A DNA stretch of 64,000 nucleotides from Rebecca billardiae RCC1528 (lineage: Eukaryota > Haptophyta), in contig OZ251224.1 in assembly GCA_965240325.2 (NCBI GenBank), forward strand, positions 2,542,001-2,606,000, written 5' to 3'. Positions 35,225 through 44,192 of this stretch are shown here, in pieces. Each line of letters begins with the position of its first letter. Position 1 is the stretch's first letter. The notes under the pieces were generated by a model that worked only from the letters and a program-made list of their open reading frames with translations, was not told where the DNA came from and did not search any database. A program made the position numbers and the translations under genes.

Positions 35225-36285
35225 ATAGATACCAATGACCGCGTTCCGCGGTCCTTTTCCGTAGAACGAACGTAGTTCAGGGCCCGCGGTGGCGGTGCAC
35301 CCTCCATCGCAGTCGTCTATTGACAGACCCGGAGTTGCATGCCCGTACAACTAGACTCCAGCGGCGCGCCGCCGCCCGCCGCGCCCGGGGCGCGGGCCCA
35401 TCGGCGCACTTCGCAGCCGCCGGCGCGGCGCCGATTGTGTACAGGCGGATGCGACGAGGCGTGATCGACGCATGAGCGCGACTCCACGTGCACGCCAGGC
35501 CACGCGAAGCTGACAGCCAGGGAGCACGGTGCGGGGCCGCGGATTCGTTCGGGCCGCTGCTGCTGACTGACCGCTGTCCCGCCGCGGGTCACCGCGCGGC
35601 CGGCAGCGCCAGGATAGTTAGGTGATTTGCACTGGTCCGAGTAGGGTTCGACCAGCGCCTGCGCGACGGCCGACAGGCGGGCGCGAGGCGTGATCGACGC
35701 ATGAGCGCAACTCGACGTGCACGCCAGGCCACGCGGAGCTGACAGCCCGAGGGAGCACGGTGCCGAGGTCGGAGGTGCGACTGGGCACCAGTCACGGATC
35801 GTTCGCGCACGCCGCGCGTGCACGGGCTGACACACCTCGATCAGGCTCGGCACGCGTTGCAGAGGCACAGCCAGCTCTGGGGACGTCACGCACCACCGTC
35901 GCCCGCGCAGCTCGTCCTCCTCGTAGAGTACCGTTCAGTTCCGAGGCGTAGCCCTCGCTCAGAGTCGACCGTCGACGATGGACTCGGATCGTCGGCGCTC
36001 CCCGGAAAGGCATGGCAAGGGCGGCGCGTGGTGAAGTCGAAGACTCAGAGATCGATCAGTCCGGCATCAGGCGCCGCTGCCCCCGAGCTTGCGAGAGCCC
36101 GAATACAGGGCGGCTGCCGCGGCGCGGCCGGGGCGCCTAGCTAGGCGCCGACCGGCGCGCGGCCGCGCGCAGGCATCGACACGGGGCGGCGGGGGCGCGC
36201 GGAGTGAGCGGGGGCACGAACGCGATGTCGACGGCAGTCGGGACCCGCCGCAGCCGCGCGCTCCAGGCGCAACTCGCCGCGCGCA
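35225..36285 (-). repeat. right arm of the large imperfect inverted repeat
   Basis: It is the reverse complement partner of 33070-34560, shorter because of internal deletions relative to the left arm. Its inner end (35235-35310) reads GACCGCGTTCCGCGGTC then CCGTAGAACGAACGTAGTTC. A further copy of only this inner end occurs at 37358-37420 in the same orientation. Confidence 0.7.
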
Positions 36286-36684
36286 CCTGCCCATCGCCGT
36301 CCTCACCCGTCGGTCGCTCGTCAGCTCGCCTCATCCTCTCGCGGTCTCGCCGCAGCCGTGGCGTAGAAAACGCGGGCCCGCGCGCCCTGGCTCCCGCTCC
36401 GGTGTCAGATAGTATTGAGATTCGCCGAGGTTGGCCCATCGGCTACTGACCCTTGCCTCGTCGGCTCCTGATACAGACACGGCGCGATTGAATAGTTGAT
36501 TCAACTGATTCAAGGGACGTACATGGTCACATCGGTTCGCGGCAATCTCTATCTAGATACGTCATCGCTCCTTGGACCTTGCTGCAATCTCATTGGCCGG
36601 AAAAATCGCTTGTAACGGTTCGTTACGTTAGGGATCCTAAAGGGCGTGAAGTTTTTTGGACGGGCGTCACTCCACGCTTTACTA
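36286..36684. other. intergenic, no gene seen
   Basis: This interval lies between the palindrome and the next dispersed repeat. It contains ordinary, moderately GC-rich sequence and no supportable coding frame. Confidence 0.35.
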
Positions 36685-36890
36685 TGAACTTGCCGTGGGC
36701 GCGACCTTTTTCGGCCGTGATGCATGTTAGAGAGGGTCTCAAAATTCGAAACTCGGTCTCCTCCAGCCATGAAAATCGTCCCCCGTCCCTTTTTTCTTGA
36801 TCAAAGATCTTTTTGAAACGTTGTTCGGGCCCGCTGGTGCGGGCTCCACGCTGCGCGCTCCGCCCTGCACCGCGTCAGGCCATAACCCCG
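36685..36890 (-). repeat. dispersed ~200-bp repeat, copy 2
   Basis: It is inverted relative to the copy at 24929-25125 and parallel to the copy at 39545-39735. It includes CTCAAAATTCGAAACTCGGT, GATCAAAGATCTTTTTGAAAC and GGGCCCGCTGGTGCGGGCTC. A (CA)n-containing unit follows it directly, as it does copy 3. Confidence 0.75.
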
Positions 36891-36914
36891 CATGTACACA
36901 GGCACACTTACGTA

Positions 36915-37001
36915 CGTACGCGTACACACACACACACTACACACACACACACACACATCATGACATCACACATAATTCATTTCATAAACACACACACTAC
37001 A

Positions 37002-37050
<49 letters not shown>

Positions 37051-37358
37051 GAGAGAGAGAGAGACGGACTGGAGAGAGAGACGAGAGCAGAGTTGCGTAA
37101 TCTCGGCGGCGGAAGTTCGCGACTTATTAATAATAAGTCGTCCGGTCGCGTATTAATACTACTACTACTTTAACAGCAATTACGACAATTTATAATACAG
37201 GCTCGGGCTCCATCGCGGACCGCATCGTGTCGTAGACGTGTTATAGCTAGCTAATAAGCTATAGCTACCGAAAGCCAGCAGAGCTCTAGCATCAGCAGCG
37301 CAGCGCCAGTGCCCAGTCTCATAATCTCACTCATCGTCATCGCTGCTTAGCTTATTTA
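36915..37358 (+). repeat. (CA)n-containing unit, copy A
   Basis: The unit consists of CA repeats interrupted by TCATGACATCACACATAATT, a longer CA run, a GGGAGAGAGAGAGAGACGG block, TTATTAATAATAAGTCG, TATAGCTAGCTAATAAGCTA and an end at CTGCTTAGCTTATTTATG. It is nearly identical to the units at 39733 and 40187 apart from CA-run length. Confidence 0.85.
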
Positions 37359-37455
37359 TGACCGCGTTCCGCGGTCCTTCCGTAGAACCAACGCAGTTAG
37401 GGGCCCGCGGTGCACCCTCCGTCGGCTGCTCGGCTGCTCAATGTCGTATGAAGAT
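37359..37455. repeat. third copy of the palindrome inner end
   Basis: Bases 37358-37420 repeat ATGACCGCGTTCCGCGGTCC, then CCGTAGAACCAACGCAGTTA and GGGCCCGCGGTGCACCCTCC, as in the inner ends of both inverted-repeat arms. GACCGCG-TTC-CGCGGTC is itself a perfect 7-bp stem with a 3-base loop. Confidence 0.7.
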
Positions 37456-39056
37456 TTATAATGGGCCAGGCCCAGTGGCAGTGGCAGTCTGCGAGAGACG
37501 CGTCGCAAGTTGGCAGTCCAGCTTGCCCGCCGCGTGCGCCGCGGCCGCGATCTCGTCGCCGTCCATGTCCTCGAACAGCTTGGCGGCGTTGGCGATGCGT
37601 CGGGACTTGGCGCGCTCGTCCGATTTGTTCATCGCACCCGCCGCCGCGGCGCCGCCCTCGTCCCGCTGCTTGCGCTTCTCGAGGCGGTTGGAGAGTTGCC
37701 GCGCATCGACCGCGAGCGCGCCGCGTGCGCGCATGCGCCGCCGCCCCGGTGCGCTCCGCTGCCAGCGCCTTGCGTACCTTACGGCGCCGAAAACGGATCC
37801 GGCGCTCAGCGTTGCGCAGCGCGCGTGTGTCCTGGTCGCACGCCTCGCACACGAGCAGCAGCGCCAGCGCCATCTGCGCGTCCTCGTCGACCTCGGCCGA
37901 GTGCAGCGTCACGGGCGCGCCGCCCGCGCGTGCCGCCATCTCCTCGCGCTGCAGCTGCTCTGCGATGGCGCGGTCGCTGCGCAGCTGCTCGGCCAGCGGG
38001 TCGGGCGCGGCGGAGCGCTGCTCGCGCAGGCGGAGCGCGGCGGCGGACGTACTCCTCCAGCGCGGCCTACTCGTCGTTCAGCGGCGCGCCGGGCCGGCAG
38101 CGCGCCCATGATCGCCGACCGTCCGACCGAGAGCCGCGCGCGGCCATGTGTGCGCGCAGCTCCGCCGTCTCCTCCTACGAGAGCATGCCTGCGCGGCGGC
38201 GGCGGCGGCGCGGCCGGGATAGCGCATGCGCGAGGTGCGTCAACAGTCAGCGCCGTACGGCTGGTCGGCGCGCCACGTGCCCGTCGCGCGCGCACGCGCT
38301 GTCGCGCGCGCGCGCGCCGCGCACAGAGCAGCGACGCCGGCAGCTGCAGGTTGTGAGGGGCCGCCACGCTCATCGTCGCGACGCGGAAGACGATCTTGAG
38401 CACGTGGGAGAACGGGCCCGACGCGTCCTTGCGCTGCACGAAGATCAGCTTCATCGGTGGCACCACCGCCGCCATCAGCTGGCCCCTCGTGCACCAGCTT
38501 GGCCAGGCGCGGCGAGCGACCACCTCCAGCGGCCAGGCGGAGTTGACCGCCTTGGCGACAGGGTCCACGCGCCACACCGTCTTGGTGCGCGAGTCCCACG
38601 CGCCCGGAAGCAACGCCTGCGTGGTCTGCGCGTCGGGCAGGTCGAGAAGATGCGCCTCACCATGATCAGGCTCAGCGCCTCGATCACCACCTGCTTCGCC
38701 GTGTCGATCATCTTGGACTTGGCACGCCTTGCTCGCACACGGTCGCGTGTCTTGCCCACCACCTTGGTTAGCACGTGGCAGCGGCGGTCCTGGATGCGCT
38801 GATGCACCTGGCCCGAGAGCAGCGGGTTGTTGCAGCTCGGGCAGAACGCCCGCACGGCCATCTGCGGCGCCAGCACCTGCTCCTTCGCGTCGCGCAGTGT
38901 CGCAGTCGTCACGCGGCCTGCGGTCCGCGCGTGCACGCGGTAGAGTTTCGCCCGGTGTCGTTTCAGAACGGCCCGATGTCGTGCGTCCCCAAGCGCATCA
39001 ACGCGTTCCGCATGCCGAGCCGGTTCGCGTGCGCGTCCAGCAGGAATACAAGGCAC
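37456..39056 (-). pseudogene. frame-disrupted gene remnant with CxxC motif, unknown family
   Basis: On the minus strand, protein-like stretches follow one another in different frames: 39056 to about 38640 (ALRDAKEQVLAPQMAVRAFC, then PSCNNPLLSGQVHQRIQ and TKVVGKTRDRVRARRAKSKM), 38613 to about 38340 (MLPGAWDSRTKTVWRVDPVA, then MKLIFVQRKDASGPFSHVLK), 37939 to about 37780 (EVDEDAQMALALLLVCEACD) and 37734 to 37456 (NRLEKRKQRDEGG, then SDERAKSRRIANAAKLFEDM). CPSCN suggests a zinc-binding protein. The shifts are not at clear splice sites. The remnant is embedded between repeats, so a decayed mobile-element or host gene is likely. Confidence 0.4.
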
Positions 39057-39177
39057 TCCCTTGGACAGGCTCCGCAGTTGACGACCTCTTTCACCTCGGC
39101 ACGTGCCTGTTGTAGCTCTCTGATCAAGAACTAGTGCCTTGCGTGCCGGGTACGGGGTAGCTCTCTGATCAGTAGGT

Positions 39178-39290
39178 TACGACGCGGTGGATTCATTCTC
39201 CTGATGGCTCATTGATGAATACCATTTGTCGTCACGAAGCGGTGGATTCGTTCTCCTGATGGCTCCTTGATGAATACCATTTGTCAGATG
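39178..39290 (+). repeat. two tandem ~57-bp repeats
   Basis: GCGGTGGATTC(A/G)TTCTCCTGATGGCTC(A/C)TTGATGAATACCATTTGTC occurs twice in a row. Just upstream, GTAGCTCTCTGATCA is also duplicated (39111 and 39159). Confidence 0.85.
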
Positions 39291-39544
39291 GCGACGATCA
39301 GGTAACGAGTGGTAAAGAGTCCGGTCACACGCGACCCGCTTCCTCTGCAATCCCAGCTTTCGGCATACGCGGGTACGATACATTATGGCCCGCGGTGAAG
39401 ATAAATACGATGAGAGTCGTTGCGGCGGCGGCCGGCGAGGCCATATTTATTTTACTATGGTCACACATGAACGAGAGTCTACCCACAATTACCCTGCCCG
39501 GCACACTTGGGCGTGGGTTTCGTTGATTCCTCTGAATACAAAAG

Positions 39545-39735
39545 AGCCGGGCGCGACCTTTTTCGACGAGGATGCACCTGTAAGGGAGTCTCAAAATTTG
39601 AAACTCGGTCTCCTCCAGCCCTGAAAATCGTCCCCCGTCCCTTTTTTCTTTGATCAAAGATCTTTTTGAAACGTGGTTCGGGCCCGCTGGTGCGGGCTCC
39701 ACGCTGCGCGCTCCGCCCTGCACCGCGGGCCATGA
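39545..39735 (-). repeat. dispersed ~200-bp repeat, copy 3
   Basis: It is the same family and orientation as 36685-36890. It ends GCACCGCGGGCCATGAACGT and runs straight into the first of two tandem (CA)n units. Confidence 0.75.
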
Positions 39736-39830
39736 ACGTCGTCATCATCATCACACACACACACTACACACACACACACACACACATCATGACATCACAC
39801 ATAATTCATTTCATAAACACACACACTACA

Positions 39831-39879
<49 letters not shown>

Positions 39880-40283
39880 GAGAGAGAGAGAGACGGACTG
39901 GAGAGAGAGACGAGAGCAGAGTTGCGTAATCTCGGCGGCGGAAGTTCGCGACTTATTAATAATAAGTCGTCCGGTCGCGTATTAATACTACTACTACTTT
40001 AACAGCAATTACGACAATTTATAATACAGGCTCGGGCTCCATCGCGGACCGCATCGTGTCGTAGACGTGTTATAGCTAGCTAATAAGCTATAGCTACCGA
40101 AAGCCAGCAGAGCTCTAGCATCAGCAGCGCAGCGCCAGTGCCCAGTCTCATAATCTCACTCATCGTCATCGCTGCTTAGCTTATTTATGAACGTCGTCAT
40201 CATCATCACACACACACACTACACACACACACACACACATCATGACATCACACATAATTCATTTCATAAACACACACACTACA

Positions 40284-40366
<83 letters not shown>

Positions 40367-40682
40367 GAGAGAGAGAGAGACGGACTGGAGAGAGAGACGA
40401 GAGCAGAGTTGCGTAATCTCGGCGGCGGAAGTTCGCGACTTATTAATAATAAGTCGTCCGGTCGCGTATTAATACTACTACTACTTTAACAGCAATTACG
40501 ACAATTTATAATACAGGCTCGGGCTCCATCGCGGACCGCATCGTGTCGTAGACGTGTTATAGCTATAGCTAATAAGCTATAGCTACCGAAAGCCAGCAGA
40601 GCTCTAGCATCAGCAGCGCAGCGCCAGTGCCCAGTCTCAATAAGTTTCTCACTGGCATCGTCATCGCTGCTTAGCTTATTTA
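39733..40682 (+). repeat. (CA)n-containing unit, copies B and C in tandem
   Basis: Copy B is 39733-40186 and copy C 40187-40682, followed by a truncated start of a third unit (GAACGTCGTCATCATG at 40683-40698). The copies are almost identical. C is longer mainly because its second CA run is about 40 bases longer, and it has a small TAGCTA duplication and an insertion near its end. Confidence 0.9.
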
Positions 40683-40807
40683 TGAACGTCGTCATCATGT
40701 GTCACCGACAAGGCGTGGCTGACGACGAGTGACGGTATAGTGAATCGGAGATCGCCACTGATCGGATCGCCATGACGATCGTCATCAGTCAGCGTGGCCC
40801 CGCATCC

Positions 40808-42549
40808 TCACGGGCCGCCCCGGACCCACGGGAAGACAGCGATGCGGATGTTTGTGCTGCCAAAGGGCACCAGCCTGAGCGTCTCGACGGGCCCGCACGC
40901 CCGCGCAGCGCCAGAGCGGTCATGCGCATCGCCAGTGCGGCCACCCTGGTCCTCGACGCGCGCGCTCGGTGCGCGTGCGCCTGCCGCCGCGCCAGCCGAG
41001 CCCGAGCCGTTGCGCCCAGGCTGCGCGCCGCGCGGCTGGCCGCACTCGACGGGTGAGGGCGGCGGCGTGTCTGTCACGTTCGAGCCGCGCCAGAAGCCCC
41101 AGCCGTGCACGCGGCGCGCGCGCACGACGATCGTCGACGGGTGCTCCTCCCTCGAGAAGGGCAGCGTCGCGCGCCAGCCGCCGCTCCGCGCGGCGCTGAA
41201 CTCTGGCGGCGCGCCCAGGTCGAGCGCATAGTTCCACGCGCTGCCGGGCGCGGCCGCAATCTCGAGATCGACGGCGCGCGGCCGCGGCGGCGACCGGTCG
41301 TCGAAGCGACGGACGACGCGGACGAGCTGCGCCGGCCGCAGCGCGTACACGAGCGCGCCGCGCGTGAGCGCGACGGCGTCGCTCGCGGCGCGCGCCCACT
41401 TGGCCGGTGGCAGCGGCGGCTCGCCGGGGTCGGCGCGCGCCGCCCACTCCACCGACGCACGAAGCCCGACTCCGCACTCAAGCCGCAGCTGCAAGTTGCG
41501 CTCGCGGTTGTCGAAGCGGAGCTGCAGCGAGAGCGGCCGCGCGTTGGGCACGCGCAGCCCCGCCACGTCCACCGCCACCGGCGGCGAGTACCCCTCGAAC
41601 TCGTCGAACGAGTACTCGCCGAGCGGCGGCGACGTGTAGAGGTGGGCGAGAAGGGAGCCATTGAGAGCGTCGACCAGCGCGGCCTGTAGCGTGCTCGGCT
41701 GCCGCGGCCGCTCGTGCGGCGCCGGCGTGTACCCCGCGGCGTACCGGTACGCGAAGCGCACGCGCGTGATCGGGTGCCCGTCGCCGACGATCTGCGCGCT
41801 CAGCGTCGCGCTCGAGCGCGCGTGCTTGTTCCCGGAGCGGATGTCGAACGCGCAGCCGCGCGCGCGCGAGCGTTCGAGTGACGCGCCGCCAGCCACGCGC
41901 ACCTCCGCCTCCTGCGGCGCTGGGATCTGCGCGCCCGCCGGGTCGAACCAGACGGCGGGCCCGGCGGGCTCAGCGTGCTCGCCCCAGCCGCGCTCGATGC
42001 GCACCTCGGGCCGAAGCGCGACGAGCACGGTCGTCGCCGAGCCCGCCGTCGACGCTGGCACCTTGACGGCCGCGATCGAGCCGTTGCGCGCGGCGCGGCC
42101 GTCAACCGTCGCGCGCGTCGCCCAGCTGGGGATGCGCACCTCGAGCAGCATCGCGCAGCGCGCGCGCACGACGATGCGCACCGCGTCGTCGAACGGGTAG
42201 CTCCCTTGCACGTCGACCGAGCCGCCGCACTTGGCGCCCGACGGCTCCCGCCCGCCGCGCGTGCCGCTGATCGGGAGCTTGGCGCGCGCGGGCACGAGCG
42301 AGCTCACGAGAACGCCCGCGCCGTCCGCTCGCGCGAGGATGGTGGCCTGGGCGAAGCGTGGCCAGCCCTGCACAAAGTTGGTCAGGCAGCACGGGAAGTG
42401 CGAGACGCCGTAAAAGTTCGCGCCAAGGTCCTCCCCCGCTGGGTCCGTCACGTTGGCGCCGCCGCTGCGGGCATCGCCGCCGCCACCGCCGTCGTCTCGG
42501 CCACCGCCGCCGCCGCCGCCGCCATCACCGCCGCTGTCGCCCTCGCGCC

Positions 42550-42588
<39 letters not shown>

Positions 42589-43945
42589 TCTCCTCTCCGC
42601 GCAGCTCGTCGTGGTGCATGGCGTGCGCGGCGCCAGCGCAGCCCGCGGCGGCACAGCCCGGCGCGCTCTTGCCCGCGAACACCGAGTTGGCCTGCTGCAC
42701 GTACACGTGCGCCCACATGTCCGCCGTGAGCGCGGCCGGCAGCGCGTTGAACGCTAGCCTCTCGACTCGGTCCATGAGCGCCGACGGCGCGGCCGGCCCG
42801 AACGTGCGGTGCGCGTGTGAGAGGGAGGCCATCGCCTCGACGATCGCGCAGGTCTCGGTGCCCCGGTTGGGCGCGCGGCCGCAGAACACCTCGTCCGCGC
42901 AGAAGAGCGACTGCACCTGCCCCTGGTACTCGTCGAGCCGCGAGAGCACGAGCGCGAGCGCGCCGGGCCCGCCATCGTCCGAGCGCAACCGCCACTGCAC
43001 CGCGGGCCAGCGGAGCGCGCCCTCCGCATTGTTCACACCGTGGTCGTGCACGTTCCACCCGTGGACGGCGCCGTCCGGGAAGCGCAGCCCCGCCGACTGC
43101 GCGGGGCGCACGTGCGCGTAGTACGCGCCCCAGTCCATCCCGAGCGACGCGAGGCGCACGGCCGCGTCAAGTAGCTGCGCGCGCGCCTCGGCCGCGCGCA
43201 GCGGCGCGGGCAGTGCGCTGTCGTCGTCGAGGTAGTGGTCGAGGGCGTACTCGATGAGCTCGACGATGCTGGGCCAGCGCGTCGCCGCCCACTTGATCAG
43301 CGGGTCCGTGCGCAGCAGCCTCGCCGTCGCCAGCAGGTGCGCCACCACCGCGCGCGCCACCTCCGCGGACGCGGACGCGTGCGCCTCTCCCAACGCAATC
43401 AGCGCGCGCAGCATGTTCACCGGGTCCCAGAGGCCGTGGCCGTTGACGTCGCCGGGCTCGTTGACGAAGGGGCCGACCCAGCCGCTCGTGTGGTTCGCGT
43501 GCGCGAGCACGTACGCCAGCGCCGCGTCCACTTGCTCGTCGAGCCCCGAGCTGAGCCGCGACTCGGCGCCGGCGGCGCGCACGAGCTCAACAAGAGGCGC
43601 GAGGCCGTTCAGAACGTACGGCAGCCATTGGACGGTGCCGTGCCACTCGGCGCCGTCGCCGCCGAGCCACTTGGAGTGGTTGACCGTGCGCGCGCCCGGG
43701 AAGTCGGACGTGAGCAGCGAGCCGGCGAGGCCGTTCGCCTGCACGATCAGCTGCTCGAGCACCCAGCCCTGCGGCGCGAGCGCGCCGAGCGGGAGCAGCT
43801 CGTACGCCGGCGGGCGGAGGGCGTCGGGCGCGGGCTTGATGGCGCCCGTCGGCCGCGCGGATGGGTCGCACGCGAGCGGCGTTGGCCAGGGAGGCGTCGA
43901 TGCGGCGGCTGCGCCGAGCACGAGCGTCGTCGCGGCCACAATCAT
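40808..43945 (-). CDS. secreted GH127-like glycosidase (beta-L-arabinofuranosidase family)
   Basis: A 1045-residue protein. The start at 43945 is chosen because it gives a signal peptide (MIVAATTLVLGAAAAS); the frame is open further upstream. GH127/DUF1680 marks are YELLPLGALAPQGWVLEQL (about 50-70), GDVNGHGLWDPVNMLRALI, TETCAIVEAM with the active-site Glu and Cys, HVYVQQANSVF, NFYGVSHFPCCLTNFVQGWP with the paired zinc/nucleophile Cys, and the C-terminal LVPFGSTNIRIAVFPW. The family removes L-arabinofuranose or related sugars from glycans by a zinc-held Cys nucleophile. About 50 residues of Gly-rich sequence (poly-Gly with acidic residues) are inserted between QQANSVF and NFYGVSHF, close to the catalytic centre. 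It faces the LRR gene across 247 bp. Probably exported or lysosomal; the substrate is not readable. Confidence 0.87.
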
Positions 43946-44192
43946 CGCGGGCCCCCTGTCGGCCGCGGTGGACGGGGGGAGGTGGACGGGCGTGAGAATC
44001 TCAAATCCGGACTGCTGCAGGACAGTGGTGAGCAGCAGGACTGGCGAGCGGTGGTCCAAGACCGCCATCGATAATGTGGGGAAGGAAACGACCTTCCACT
44101 TTTCTTGCTTGGTCATCTCAAGATCTCGCTCACGTCCAGGGGGAGGAGCCGCGTGCGGCCGGCGACCGGGCCTTGAACGTGCCAGCGAGCGG
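43946..44192. promoter_or_regulatory. putative bidirectional promoter, GH127-like / LRR gene
   Basis: There are 247 bases between the divergent ATGs of two genes for secreted or membrane proteins. No TATA box was recognised. Confidence 0.4.

Noticed and set aside
36813-37100. Open frames translating to long His-Thr runs
   Set aside because: They are translations of the (CA)n microsatellite and have no coding support. The same holds for 39650-39985 and 40187-40489.
39650-39735. tRNA or SINE B-box (GGTTCGGGCCC) in the dispersed repeat
   Set aside because: It differs from GGTTCGANTCC at the invariant A, and no A-box or cloverleaf could be built around it.
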